64,000 nt of DNA from Pilatotrama ljubarskyi (Eukaryota > Basidiomycota > Agaricomycetes > Polyporales > Polyporaceae). Position 1 is the first letter of the stretch. Each line of letters begins with the position of its first letter. A program made the translations under genes and the position numbers. The stretch spans positions 1-64,000 of the forward strand of contig MU277729.1 of NCBI GenBank assembly GCA_022385805.1, given 5' to 3'. Below the pieces are notes generated by a model. That model had not been told where the DNA came from, did no database searches, and saw nothing but the letters and a program-made list of their open reading frames with translations. Below are positions 11,920 to 24,329 of the stretch, in pieces.

Positions 11920-13333
11920 GTCGACCATGTCTTCTAAGGCTGATCGATAAATTCGATACACTTGCGGCGATCTGACTGAGCGTATATAATAACGCCACCA
12001 TGCACATCGACGGGGTGCAACCAGGCCTCCTTCCCCAGCTGAACTGTAGAGCGTTGGCCTACGCCGTCCTCCACGGTGACGCCGCACGGGCAACCGTCAT
12101 CTCCTGGCTCGGTCTACACCGTAGCTCGTGATGACGGTGACAAGGACGTCGCTACGAGCGTGACGTACCGGGGAGGAAATGAGGGAAGGGACGGCGCTTC
12201 TTGAGCGAGAGCAATGGATCCGCCGCCCAGGCTTTGCCAAACCCCAGGCAGGCGTGCTCGCTGAACATGCTCTACTCATACATGGCAAGACAAGATCACG
12301 ACGGGAAGCACTGTATATAGCGCAAGTGGCGAAAGTCAGTCGAAAGCGACGCGGAGTCCAAGTTTTGACCGGAACGCGAACTAAAGCGCCCAGATGACGA
12401 TGCTCTTCCCGCCTCGTCCGAGTGAGAAGTTGTGTTCCGCTGGCTCTCGGGACGCGTGGCACAGCGCCATGGGCCACGCCCGTCGTGTGATGGGTGCAGC
12501 GCACGCAGGCGCAAGATTCATATCCCGTAAGTTCGCTATGAGAGGCGAAGGCCTATGCACTGGTACGTCGCGCAATGGACTGCTGCGACACATTGACAGC
12601 ACCCAAGCAGAATACGAGGCATATGGGCGCACAGTGCGCTACGACGTCTCACATATTGAACTCCTCTGGAGGTACTCCTGCGTGCCCCGGAGCCGGGTGT
12701 CCAATAGACAGGTATAGCATTACCCCATGCTATCGCAGACAGCGCGCGCGCGCGTTGATCAGAGAGGAGTACTCACGGAGTGCGATGAGATCCAAGATGG
12801 ACTGGCTCCCAGAAAGAGCTGTGGTATGATGAGGTATGATGAGACGACTCTGGTCTCGCGCGCTCCGTGCCCATTCCGTCTACAGGAGTTCCACTTGGAC
12901 CATGGTGAGCAATCCACGGCTCTCACCTTCGCGAGATTGACAGTCCCATGCAGTGTAAGGGATCCATGCCAACGGGCAGGAGGAGCCTGTCGTATGGCAT
13001 CGGGTGCCGAGCGCTCGAGTCATGCCCGCTGACGTCTCGTAAACGAGCGTAGTCAATCGAGCAAACCGTCACTGCGCTGCGACATGCTGGATGCAAGGAC
13101 TGCGGAGGAGGGGAAGGGTTGTGCGAAGGAGGATGCATAGCCCTGATTTCGTGAGCCGCTCTAGCACTCGAGTCATGCCCGCTGACGTCTCGGAACGAGC
13201 GTAGTCAATCAAGCAAACCGTCACTGTGCTGCGACGAACAAGGACGCGTACGGCCATGCAATCGGCGCAAAATGTGATGCAGGGCGCAGCGTCAGACAGG
13301 AGGAAGACGCGTGCGTCGAGGGAAACACAGAAA
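11920..13333 (-). mobile_element. Diverged repeat element, copy A (inverted relative to 30.4-32.0 kb)
   Basis: The reverse complement of this stretch aligns piecewise with 30420-31995. Shared blocks include CGTCATCACGAGCTACGGTG, a block with TCAGTCAGA followed by GTGTATCGAAT, and GCATGGCCGTACGCGTCC, in the same order in both. A short possible exon followed by a GTGAGT donor is shared near the middle. No intact protein can be read from either copy. The class is unknown; a decayed transposon or duplicated genomic fragment would fit. The ends are approximate. Confidence 0.7.
13017..13240 (-). repeat. Internal tandem duplication, 153-bp spacing
   Basis: A block of about 70 bp containing GAGACGTCAGC and GGCATGACTCGAG (minus-strand sense), flanked by GTGACGGTTTG, occurs twice, at about 13017-13082 and 13170-13238. 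The same two blocks with the same 153-bp spacing occur in copy B at 30551 and 30704. Confidence 0.8.
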
Positions 13334-15233
13334 GAGGAGATCAGAATGAGAGACGAGCGACAGGACGAGCGGAGAGACTCAGAGGGTCGAAACAATGACA
13401 TGAGTTGGCAAGTGGTTGCAGTCAAACGGCCGCGCGATAGGCTCCCACGCCAGTCTGGCGCAGAAACCACGTGGAATTGGCGCCTTTTCGAGAGGGCGGA
13501 GATTGAAAAGGGCGCGATGCGTCGGACGCGGTGCTTGGGTCTGTCTTTTTCTCTTTTTCTCTCTCCCTCTCCGGTCCCCGAATACAGTAGGTCGGGAAGG
13601 AGCCTTGGCAACGTCCCAAGCGGAGCTGAGCGTCCTGCTGGCCCGAATATTGCATCGTGAGCTTGTATACTCACTGCAGGTAAAGATCACCCTGCCATGA
13701 CTTTCATGCTGCCGTATAAGTAAGTTCCCCTCATCTGCGGTCAGACCACGGAGCGAGCTGCCCAAAGACTTCCACGGGCCTCACAGTTCCTGAGGAAACG
13801 TTCGAACGCGACAAAACACTCCAGCATTGGCCGGTAAATGTCCCGCTGATCTTTTTTATTTATTTATCTTAATCCTCGTTTATTACCCTCGAGGGCCGGG
13901 CCCTATGGTAGGCAATACTGTACTGCTGGTGGCGACGGGGAATGGTGCGAGGGGATAGGCTGTCGTATAGGGGGGTGTGGGTGAGTAGCGCGACGGGCAA
14001 GCCGCCGCGAGGGATTATCTGTTTCGGTAAGCTAGATGAACCCGCCGCTTCATCACCATAGGTAACTCGCTACGAGCCGACTACGCATCACTATGCACTT
14101 GCTGCATGCGCTCGCTGCTCGTCACATCCTTACTTCACTCCTTACCCGCTACCTCCTCATCTCCCTTCCAACTTTGTGGCTGCGTCGCGACGCTTGCACG
14201 AGGCTTTGCATTCCTCCACATTCTGGCATGTTTACTTCCTCAGACCCTCTCTTCAGCGCTTTCTGCTAAGTAGGTTTCCGAGTTGATGGGAAGTCCGCGG
14301 GGCCGAGCGGATAGCGGGACCCGCACTCATCCAGTAGTTTGTCACCGGGCTCGTAGGTGTATAGCTACTGTGTTACGTTCTCATTCACCGTATCTCCGAC
14401 GCTGACACCATACCGCTGCCCTTTCCACAGGAGCATATAGACCATAACTACTCTTCACATTGCGCTACGCAGCGCTTCCTGTTCGCGCGAACACTCCCTG
14501 TCAATCCGCGCACCTGGAGACCCACATTTTTATATGCATTCTCTTCCGGACGACTCCCCGCGACTCTCCCGGTGGACTCACCCTCGTTTCGACAGTCTAT
14601 GGCTTGTGGGATTCATTTGCCTCTCCCGGGATGGAAGACTGATATGTGCTTGTGCCACTGGACCGTTCCCTTCCTGGCTGAGCAATCTTCCCCGATAAAA
14701 CTTGAGTTTTTTTCGGTCGCACCCTCAGGCATTCACGCTCACGGCTGTATTGAGGATGTCTCGGCCAGCCCGCCGATAGCAACTCCTGCCCTCATTTGAT
14801 GACCGTCAGGCTAACTGGAGCCTCGTTTCCTAGACACTTCCTCTTGGCCCCCCGGGCTATCGCGCTGCCCATGGACTATGCGCCCTGTCCTCTCGCTGTT
14901 CCCAACCAAAAGGCTCCATCTTTACCTTGTCCCTATTGCTTCCCAGCCTCGTAGCATCCTCCATCATCGCTCTAGTGAGTCGATAATTATATACCTGGCC
15001 ACGAATTGAATCATAGCTACTGTTATTGCAGGCTCCCTTCCTTCCCAATATTCACTCCCGATTCCGAACCTCCATCATTACCTACGTCTCAAAGTGGATG
15101 AATTCAGAGTTACCAGAGCGCGAGCTACATCAAGGTTTTCTGCCGTCTTGTATGGCAGTCATCCAGCCTTCCACGCCCTGCCCAGTACGAGGTCCACATC
15201 ATTCGCGATCGTTTGGCTCCGGGAAACATACAA
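13334..15233. other. No gene; one retroelement tail
   Basis: Apart from the short tail at 13840-13920 there is no supported feature. Several short frames in 13.4-13.8 kb overlap one another without motifs. Confidence 0.4.
13840..13920 (-). mobile_element. 3' tail of a LINE-like retroelement
   Basis: Read on the minus strand, it has a GC-rich palindrome (GGGCCCGGCCCTCGAGGG), then AATAAACGAGGATTAAG, then an A-rich (TAAA)n-like tail. A palindrome followed by a polyadenylation-like signal and a simple tail is typical of non-LTR retroelement 3' ends. A near-identical block of about 46 bp lies at 29690-29745 in the same orientation. No reverse transcriptase adjoins it. Confidence 0.5.
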
Positions 15234-16931
15234 CTAGCATTTAGTGGGCGTTGTGGGATGGGCATCTCTGTGCGAGTGCCTGTAGTGGTATTCTATCGGA
15301 GGAGTGTTAGTACGTTCCTTCAGAGGGTATTGAGATGGTGCAGTGGCGACAACTCACTGAGTCCATTCGCGGTTTTGTATCTCTTCCTGCATTCAACGAA
15401 ATGGCATGCGAATGGCATCAATAGCTTCTGGGCCTCGCTTTGTACCGTCTCAGGTTTGATGGCCTCGCCTGTGGTCTTTTGGGTGAGCTTCGCAACCAGC
15501 TGCTTGATGGCTTCTGTATCATCGTTTGCTCTCGGTTTACACGAACCACGCGTTACGTGGTACCTGAGGCCATTAGACTGCTTGTAAGCCTTGACGCAAT
15601 TGGGATTGGGACAACGATATGGCTTGTAAGGGAATAGCGGTGCAAGCGACTCGAGAAAAGCTGGTGGTATAGCTAACCCGTCTTCATCTATATCTTCAAC
15701 GTAGGCATATGAGTGGATCAACTACGTACCTTCGACTGTGGAAAAAGAGCCGGTGTTTCCCGTCGTGTCTGAAAAACCGCTCTGAGCTGGATTTTGTGAG
15801 GGGAAGGGCGGTGCCAACGCTCCGGAGTGTGCAACCGACACGTCCGCCTGCTGGCTGGATCCAGGGGGCGCCATTCCAGAAATGTAGGAATTGAATGCTT
15901 CATCCGCAGTGTGGGTCAGAGCCGTGACGCTGAGGTGATCGTCCTGCTGGCCAGTGAGCATCCTTGCTTGATCCAAGAGGGGGGATTGGTACGCGTCCTC
16001 GCGCTGGTAGCACTTCTCGAGTCGGGTGAAGTTGTTCAAAGCGTCGCATGTAGCCACGTTCTTCGTGAAGATATGAGTCGTATAGAAGGCGGGCTCGTGT
16101 GAAGGGAGCAGGTTACTTGTTGTATACGAGGTGCGCGGCGGCGGCGGTGTGGGCTGGGGGACATTGGACGGCCTTCCTGTGTTCGACGGACTACCGTATG
16201 AGGTGCCATCGGATTCAGGGCAGGCGGGCAGGCGTTGGCGATCGAGATGTCCAGCAACTGTGTCGTCGTCTCGATCAGACTGCGTTCTCCTATGACGGTG
16301 TTCCGAGGCGGAAGCAGCGCATTGTGCCGACACCTCCTCTCCGGTAGGCCCAATGAGGATGACATGGTCTTCTTCGAAATGCTCAAGGAGGGCATGGAGG
16401 TCGTCCAATTCATGACCGCAACAGGTGTAGTTGCGCGCCTGAGTTCAGACACGTCAGATGATGAGCAAAGAGAAGCGCATAACGGTCTCACTAGCTGTAT
16501 CTGACGGTCTAAGACTTGGAGAGAGTCGGTAACCAAGCTGGATTCCTCTCCGAAGATGCTGCTTGCCGGAGGAAAGGAGTCCCTCAAACCATCGCAAGTC
16601 GGCAAAGGACCTGCGTCCCATAACTCCCGCCTATGTGAGGGACGGATAAGCGGTTCCAAGTAGAAGGAAAAAAAAAAAACTGTCAGCAACTCATGCTACC
16701 GTGTGAGACTTGGAAGCCTCACCATTGCTCTCCCAAAGCGTCCCCTACGTCGAGGTGTTGCCTATGGGAGGCGGAAGTATGGTATGGGGTGGAGGGATTG
16801 ACCAATTCTTCGGTATACTGTTCGTAAGGTGCACCGGTGAGAAAGTGAGCGTCGTTATAGCGAGCTTCAAACTGCTGCGCGGGAACCGGCGGAGCAGAGG
16901 TGTGCGTAGGAGTGTGCGGACGTCTCAGCAT
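15234..16931 (-). CDS. C2H2 zinc-finger protein
   Basis: Five exons (16931-16723, 16630-16492, 16438-15730, 15687-15358, 15292-15234) add up to a 481-residue protein with consistent phases. The fourth exon may instead start at 15693. An N-terminal region rich in Pro, His and Gln is followed by a finger-like motif (TCCGHELDDLH then LLEHFEEDH) and a polar middle part. Two C-terminal fingers follow: YRCPNPNCVKAYKQSNGLRY and FACHFVECRKRYKTANGLKY. The second is completed only after splicing the last intron, which adds HYRHSH. The pair of KxYKxxNGLxYH fingers resembles Sfp1-like fungal regulators. It is probably a nuclear DNA-binding factor; its targets are unknown. No breaks are seen, so it is likely functional. 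Confidence 0.8.
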
Positions 16932-18600
16932 AGTGCGGGGGAGAATTGGCACCTTCGAACCGGGGACGCTCGGGGAGTCTCAGTCCGTGGAGGAGGCAGC
17001 AGAAGAATGGTGAGGCAGTCGGCTGGCCTAGTGAAGGAATGCACGGACGACGTGGGAGGAACACGGAGAGCTAGACATTTTCCATGCCCGCTTTGGGTCC
17101 GCATGGCAGCTCCGCAGAAGTCAAGTAGCTGAAGGAGGATAGAAGCCGATCACGGAGTACACCATTCTCATCAGTCACGATGTTGAGACCGAGTCATATC
17201 AGATCGCGTATACCATGTCGAGAGCCAATAGTACAGGTCGAGCATGGGGACGGTGGGAGAGAGATGATCTGGGACGCGCAACGAAGTGGATATGAAGTCT
17301 AGAAGTAAACAAAAACACGGCACATGGAATCAAAGCGATCGTAGCCGACGTCAACGTTAGTTCACGCCTATGGATGGCATGCGCATGGCGCACTCGGTCA
17401 AACTGGCATTCATGGAAGAAAGGAGGTTCAGATGAGGAACTGGCCGAAAGTGTACTGTGACACCGGATATGCAGATGAAGAGCTTGTGCGAAATGGTCGA
17501 TTCGGCGACCACCGTCAGATGATCGCGACGCTGAAGCGTACCGTGCCTGACCTCGATCGCTTTCGACAGGCCCAGGTTGTCCGTCGTAGCGGTCGATGCC
17601 AATCTGACCCGCTTAGATTGTGAGCCTCAGGCTCCAGCGCCCTCAGGCAGTTATTTTCTGAGTTTATAGAGCTTATAGAGCTTATAGAGTGCGTTCATCA
17701 ACAAGCCGAGAGGTCTAGAGGACTCTTTACGGCCCAGAAGCACAACGAGAGGCCGCCTGAGCTGAGTCGATGTTCGAACTTGCACACGAAGCTGTGACTC
17801 GGACTCAGCCGACAGTGACGCAGGTGCCACGTGGTCACCGTGACGCGTCCAAACATGTCACCACTGGCACACATGGTCGGCATGCCCGAAGCCGAGTCCT
17901 CCCAGTGCTCGTGCTCGGCGTGTCCGGAGTCAAGACTCGATGCACGCACGTCCAAGAGGTATTGGCATTCCTGAGGAAGTCGTATACTCTCCTCATCACT
18001 CTGCCAGTTGAGCCTTGTTCCAGAGCAAAGGCACGCAAGATCTGAAGGCGGGGTACTTGCTTGCCTTGAGTCGTTTTGAACACTGGCATGAAAACATATT
18101 GCTCACTTCTCGCAGTGTCGATGCAGGCCACGGAGCCATTGCAGGTGCTTGGTTCATCTTGATGCGACTTCTCGGAAAGGAGCACGACCATGACTCGAGG
18201 CCGTGCCAGTGCGTGCGATCGTATAGTAAGGAGCGGGATGCATCGCTCAAGTGTTCGTCCTGTATACCATGAACGTCACAACAAGGGTCTTAGCCGCGTA
18301 AGTGGGACCTCGCAGAGCGACTAACTTACCAGCGACAGCATCGAGATCTGGACGCTCCTGAGAAGGACCGACGATCAACTTGCAGGGATCGCGAAGGTAG
18401 ATTCTGCCGCTGTCGATCATTGCCGTCAGCGCACAGTCAAGACTACAGCAAGAGACATGGGAAGCGGAACATACGGGTCAGAGCCTGATCACCACGATCC
18501 GATTCTGCAGGCGCGCTGGTATGAACGAAGACCCGCGTTGGTATGTAGGCGGAGAAACCAAGGATAGAAAGTGAACGCTTGCCGCTGCACGAAGGGCGGT
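16932..18600. other. No gene recognised
   Basis: Only short frames. A three-fold 9-bp iteration (AGCTTATAG-like) lies near 17660-17690. Weak minus-strand coding text near 17850-18190 has no recognisable motif. Confidence 0.35.
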
Positions 18601-18990
18601 TCCTTGATCTGCTGGTGTGGCCGTGGCGATCGTGGTAAGACGACGGCGAGGTAGGTGTACGATGATGCGCAGTTGCCGGCGGGTCGTTGTTGGAGGTACG
18701 ACCAGCATCACAGCTGATGGATGACGCCGCGTACGCCGATATTTGGCCGTGGCGATCGCGGTACGACGACGGCGAGGTAGGTGTATGATGAGGTGCAGTT
18801 GCTGGCGGGTCGTTGCTGGAAGTACGATCAGCATCGCGCCTGATGGATGGCGCTGCGAACGTCAATATGTGGCCGTGGCAATCGCGGTAAGACGACGGCG
18901 AGGTAGGTGTGTACGATGAAGTGCCGTCTTACTGGAAGTACGATCAGCATTGCTGCTGATGGATGGCGCTGCATACGCCGACAGTGTAGG
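18601..18990 (-). repeat. 126-bp tandem repeat, about three copies
   Basis: The word GACGGCGAGGTAGGTGT recurs at 18642, 18768 and 18894, a spacing of exactly 126 bp, and most of the unit is conserved between copies. The length is a multiple of three. On the minus strand two copies read as a 42-residue unit (RTSSNDPPATA then HHTPTSPSSY then DRHG). The third copy has lost part of the unit and changed frame. It may be a coding repeat of a broken gene or a minisatellite. Confidence 0.85.
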
Positions 18991-20395
18991 GCAGCGTGGA
19001 GAAGTGCCTTCCCAAGAAACCTCGAGCTCGCACTCTAAAGTCTCCTGTTTCGTCTCGAGAGTTCGACGAGAATGTGCAAAGGATGCAGGCAATGGCCACG
19101 ATGGAGAGGAGGAGGACATATGTGCCGTTTGGGAGTTTATTGACTGCGATGGCGCGAGCGACACTGAGGAAAGGGTTCAGAGGTGGTCTCTAATAGCTGA
19201 AGAGGTAAACGAGACGAGGAGCAAATTGCAAGCGGCCGCATGAGTCGCTCGGCGGTTCGTGACGGTTCAGATCCAGGCTCAACCCGCTGAGACCGCCCGC
19301 AGGTCATTGTAAAGCGCAACCCATGGCTTACGCATCCGCCTGCGTCCTTGGTCGGCTTAAACAACTCCTCCATGGCATAAACAACGACTTCAATCAGATT
19401 CTCTGCCGCTGTCTCGTTCCGCCTTCGGGAGAGTTCCAACGCCCTCGTTCTGCCCGCATCCTCCTCACCCGCAAGCGGGCAATCCTTGCCCTCCTCCTGC
19501 GGCATATCATCGACGCACTTCTCCTCCTGCCCTCATATCGCGTTCAAGCCCCTTCTTGATCAGACGAAACTGCTCCTGAAGTCGGCCCGTGCCGTTGGGA
19601 GCAAGTAGTCTATCTCTAAACCTGCAAAACGTGCCCCTCGAATCCGTTGGCAGCATTGGTGACTGATCAAGCAATGGACCAAGTCGTAGGATTGATCTGG
19701 TGCCCACAACGTGCGTTAGTGCTCCTCCTCCTCTTCAACCTCACCGAAGAAGTTCCTAGCTTGGCACGCTACGCCCTTTCTGAGACACCGCTTGACCGTC
19801 GCCATCTCACTGGCAGGTCACGAAGGACAACTTTCCACCCACGTTGGGTACCAGCTCCATCGGAATAGGAGCCTTCAAGTTCTATGGCAGATATCCCTGG
19901 GCCTTCATGTCGTGTTGCGGTCCCCCGCCCGAGATCGCTATGTGTGCTCGCGAGCTAGAACGTGTACCTGTACATACCTCTCATGCCTCGGACGCCCGCT
20001 CCTCTCTTAGAATCTACTTTCCCGTACTTTCACGCTTTGATGTGGTCCAGTGCTTTCCGTGGCTTCTGTAGGGCGATATGAATAATACTTCGTTCTTTCT
20101 TAGGCTGGGTAATGCCGGTCCTCTCATCCTCGATTTCGTTCCGTGAACCGAGATGTCACCTCGTTGAACTGCTGGCTCGCGGTACAGGCTTTGGTAATAC
20201 CTCATAAGCGGCTATGCATGGAGATGCTTCCTCGCCCGTTTCCGAAGGTTCTGACTTTGTATGCGTGCATCGCGTTTCTGAGAAAGATTCCTTGTCTCCA
20301 CGCAAAGTTCATGCTGCTGCCTGATACAGATTTCAAGTCGACGGTGGAAGATATGTACAATACAACAGTACACGGAAGCCCCGAGTTCATCACTC
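18991..20395. other. No gene recognised
   Basis: Short frames on both strands, no motif and no convincing splice pattern. Confidence 0.4.
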
Positions 20396-21568
20396 TCACA
20401 TTGTGAAGACCGCATCGCCATTGGGCAACATCTCGTCATGGGTAGACGGAGAGAGGGATAACGCAACTCTCCAAAGGGGGTTAGGCTCCTCGTAAGAGGT
20501 CATGCCGACCATGCAAAGTCGCTTGAGGGGGGGCTGTCCGTCCTGCCCCGCCGGCGCAGTATCGTCGATGTCGCGGTGCCGCTCCTTTCCCGTCCTCTGT
20601 GTTGGCTTCGAGGAGAATCTGAGGCGTCTGTTCACCCCACTGTTCTTTGCATGCGCGCCAACCGAGTGACTGCCCTCCTGGGCAGGAGGATCCTCGGCTG
20701 CGTTCGGATGCGCTGAAGAGGGGGCAGTGAGATGTATAGGCAAATCCAGAGAGAGAATGGAGGGTGGAGTCATGTCATTTGCTGGGTGAGAATGGCCAGC
20801 CGCGTCGCAGCTATCGTGTATCTCGCGCTGCTGCTTATGGATGATGTCAACTGGATATTCTCAATAAGGGAGCAGTCCCACGACGCACCTCTGGGGTGTA
20901 TGAACCCAAAACAGTTGAGAAGGGACCACCTGAACGGGCGCGAGCCGCATGTCGGAAATCATTTCCAGCTGATACGGCCGGCGACCTGGCGGCGGCCAGC
21001 AGGGCGGGCGGCACCGTGGGACGAACAGCGGTAACGATCGCTCGGGGGGCTAAAATAGCCTCTATGTCTACAGACTTGGCGACATGTTCTGCCAATGCTT
21101 CGAGGGAAGACTCTCTACGTGAGCCAGAGGACCTTCCGTGAGGGAGCGGCCATCCGTCCTCGTCGAAGTACGAAGCTCCTTCGCGCTGCAGAGGTTGGTG
21201 TTGGACCAGTGAAGGTGAATGGGAAGAGATATGTCTTCCTTCTTTGATGGCGTACTCTTCAATTCCACCTCGAGCGGAATTGATAGCGGTCAGAGGGAAA
21301 GTGTGCGGTGGCGGAAGTTCGAGCGATGCGCCAGTCGCACTCGTGGCTCCGCCTCTCCACTCCACTTCTTCCGAATTCCCCGAGTGCACAGTCTTCCCTG
21401 TGGGAGTTTGCATGGGTTTATCATCCTTAACTGTAATATCTATGTTTGAAGGAGACACTGGGGGGGGGGAAAAGTAAGTGAAACTTGGCTGCTCTGCTGA
21501 GGCAACGCGCGAAGTCACCACTAACCAGGCTGCGCATATGCGAACCGCTCGCGCCGACGCGAAGGCAT
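20396..21568 (-). CDS. Unknown protein, Ser/Pro-rich, probably nuclear
   Basis: The ATG at 21568 (MPSRRRERFAYAQPG) is followed, after a frame change, by a long frame down to 20847 (QPSFTYFSPPPVSPSN, later SLEALAEHVAKSVDIEA). Another frame follows from about 20850 to 20396 (HKQQREIHDSCDAAGH, then QPPLKRLCMVG). The exons cannot be joined cleanly: the gaps available for introns are only 29-38 nt, so one or two frameshifts are possible. Basic clusters such as PPLKRL resemble nuclear localisation signals. I do not recognise the family. It is divergent from the gene at 21949, with a TATATA element near 21632 about 65 bp upstream of its ATG. Confidence 0.4.
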
Positions 21569-21734
21569 CTTCGGTTCAGAGAGACGACTGGATGGTGCAG
21601 GATGTTGTTCAGGTAAGAAGAGGTGGAAATATATAGTCTCAGTAGTCCGTCGCATGGCAGGCGACGGCTTAGCAGCCGTGTAGGTGTAAGTGGACACCGC
21701 CCATGCTGGGATAAGCTCTCCGATAGTCTTCCCA

Positions 21735-21758
21735 ATCAATCGATCAATCGATCAATCG

Positions 21759-21790
<32 letters not shown>
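21735..21790. repeat. (ATCA)n microsatellite
   Basis: About fourteen ATCA/ATCG tetranucleotide units lie between two divergent genes. Confidence 0.95.
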
Positions 21791-21892
21791 AGATTCGATC
21801 CAGCATTAGGAAGTGAAGCGATCGACCGGGCCCTTGGTGACTACTAACTCTTAGTAGCCATGTGCGCAGCCGTCACAAGCGTTCCGCCAACC

Positions 21893-21898
21893 TATAAG
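21893..21898 (+). promoter_or_regulatory. TATA box
   Basis: TATAAG, 51 bp upstream of the ATG at 21949. The distance is plausible for a fungal core promoter. Confidence 0.5.
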
Positions 21899-21948
21899 AA
21901 TGAGTAGACTCATTCTTCGGCGTATCATTCACGACAGTCGATATAGCC

Positions 21949-23516
21949 ATGGCTGCCACGTCCGACTCTCGTACCCCCGCCGCACCGGACATCTTGGACG
22001 ACATGCGTCAGCTAACTCTGGGAAACGGTCGCATCATTGATCTTCCGGTATCCATCCTTCAGGATACTCTTTTGAAACCAGTCGAGTTTCTCTGCCTTGA
22101 GCATCACTTCATAACGCGTCGTGGTGCTTCCATCGATCTCGCTCAGTGCCGAAGCGTCGACGAAGCCGTAGAGGTGTTGGCCGATGAAGTCGAGTCCATT
22201 CGCCTCTTGCTCTACGGATACATCGACAACTTCAGGAAATATGTCGACCACTTTGAAGGATCACAGCGAGCAGTTCAACTTCAAGTCGACGGTGTCGCGA
22301 AACGATATGAGGAGGTGTCTCATATGGCCATGCGCGCGCATCAAGCAGCTGCGGAACTCCAGTGAGTGACATGACCTGGACACTGTACTTCTGCGACATT
22401 GCTCAAATACTGCAGGCCTTCCACCGCGCAAACGGCTTTGACTGGTGATCATGCAGCGGCCCAACGCGTGCTTCCCGTCATGCAACCGAGCACTGCTGTG
22501 CCCGAGGGATCTACGCCCACGACGGAGGAGTATCATGCAGTCCTTCAGCAGCTTGACGAGCTCAGGAGACTTCAGGACACCATGTTTCCCCTTCGAGGGA
22601 GGGGATGCTCGTCGAACGAGGCAGGACCTTCCTCAAAGCCTTCTTTCACCTACGAAGTCTCGGTCGCTCTCAAGAAGCTTCCCGGCAAGATTGAATCGAC
22701 TCGATCCTTGCTCAATGTCGCTCAGACTCTAACAGCCCGCGACGTCTCCTTCCTACGTCGCCTGGAGGCAGTTGCTCGCGAGGACGCGATGGAACTTTGG
22801 CTTTGGGAGGATTCTACTCGAAGGCTATCCAGGGCCACAACCGAGCTCCTGCAGAGGAATCAGTATGTCACTCCCTGATGCATCCTAGCCTTGCTGAATG
22901 AGTCCATTCTTTCAGAGGACACCAGACGTCGGAAACAAACCTGGAGGACACTACGATGTCTACCGGGAGGACTGAAGAACCCGATGTTGGTCTACCGTCA
23001 GGTTCTGCAGGGTCGCCGGATGCCTCTCCCATTCGTCTCATTGGGGTTACTGCCAGCGACGGGGGTCCCACCGGCCTCACATCCTCCGTTCCATGCCCCG
23101 CGTCTGTCATTATCAATACGAGTGCGGGTACATTACCCGTCGTCGAGGGCGACCTGTACGCCGTTACCTTGGACATGACCTGCGGGAAGCCCTTCGATGA
23201 CCTTTCCCGCGATGAAGCGATCCGCATCCTCAAATCGTTGCCTGCTCGTGTCCGGTTCGTCCCGTACGTCTCCTCCGTGCAACCGCCAGCGGCGGACGTG
23301 AACGCATCTCTCGGCGATAGCAGCCGCGGATCCGCGCCTTCCGAAGTAACTCACGGCAATGAACCGGGAAATCCTGGGCGGCGACCCGGCCTGCGGAGGC
23401 GGACAAAGGTACCAGATGATGGGGCAGTAAGCACGGGAACTCGGAGTCGAGGCAGCGGTACTGGGGCAGGCGTGTCTACCAAATCGCGAGGCAAAGGGCG
23501 TGGGAGGGCCCTCTGA
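21949..23516 (+). CDS. Unknown 486-residue protein, helical N-terminus, basic C-terminus
   Basis: Three exons (21949-22361, 22416-22862, 22916-23516) separated by introns of 54 and 53 nt give an uninterrupted 486-residue product. The start sits in a good context (GCCATGGCTGCC). The N-terminal third is helical and acidic (ILQDTLLKPVEFL, VDEAVEVLADEVESIRLLL). The middle has a second helical stretch (EYHAVLQQLDELRRLQDTM). The C-terminus is Arg/Gly-rich (GRRPGLRRRTK, then KSRGKGRGRAL) and could bind nucleic acid. I recognise no family and no catalytic motif. Coiled-coil formation is inferred from composition only. It may be a fast-evolving lineage gene or the first reading frame of a retroelement. 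Confidence 0.7.
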
Positions 23517-24329
23517 GCGGAACATTCGCGCCGCAATGTTCAAATGATAGCGAGGAAATATGAAGCGATGTGTCGGGTACTATACTGAGCGATCTGATCT
23601 TCCCTTTCCGCTTGTCGATCTCATGAAGACGGACTCTCCCGACAGTACAGAGTACGGGCTCCAAGGGTGCAATCCCGGAATTTTTTAGACACCGTCCAAA
23701 TCCACTTCCCATTAGCAACTCGTCACCGGTAGGCCGTTCCCCGTCTATCTCGCTGCCGTTCGTACACACCGTCTCAGACGTTCGTGAGACCCCCGAACGC
23801 CAAGGCGAGTAGCCCTTCACGGATGGTTATTACACTCTGTGTATCACCCGGATAGGTATACTGCACCCTCACGATCGTCCGATTGCCACATCAATGGTCA
23901 TTAGAAGTCAGCAAGCGATCTCATAGTAGTGATGCCGAGCACAAAGTCTGCATACATGCCCCGAATCTGGTACCGTCAACAACGTGGAGATATTGTGGGA
24001 CTAGGTTGGACAGGTATCGTGAGTTCCTTGATAATGCGCATCAGCCATACGCTGGAGGATGTTTGTTACCGAGAGCGACGACGAAGTCCCACTGCGAAGC
24101 AGAAAAGTACCTGTGAAGTACTCCGAGGAGGGCTCTGATGTATCTGATCCCTGAGTCTATGGAGCGTCTGCGGTCACGAAGTCTCCATGAAACTAAGCCT
24201 GGAAGGTATCATAGAGGAGGGAGGACGCGGTTCGGTTCATTGCAACGGGCCACATGGTGATATAGTGCATTCAAACAACGTAAGCCAGTTCTGGAAACCA
24301 ATTATACTTGGTTATGCTATTCCGTCCGA
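23517..24329. other. No gene recognised
   Basis: No motif-bearing frame. It probably holds the 3' flank of the preceding gene and the downstream flank of a minus-strand retroelement relic. Confidence 0.4.

Noticed and set aside
16940..16960. GGTTCGAA-like word suggesting a tRNA B box (reverse complement)
   Set aside because: No matching A box, acceptor stem or anticodon arm at the right distance; it lies beside coding sequence of the zinc-finger gene.
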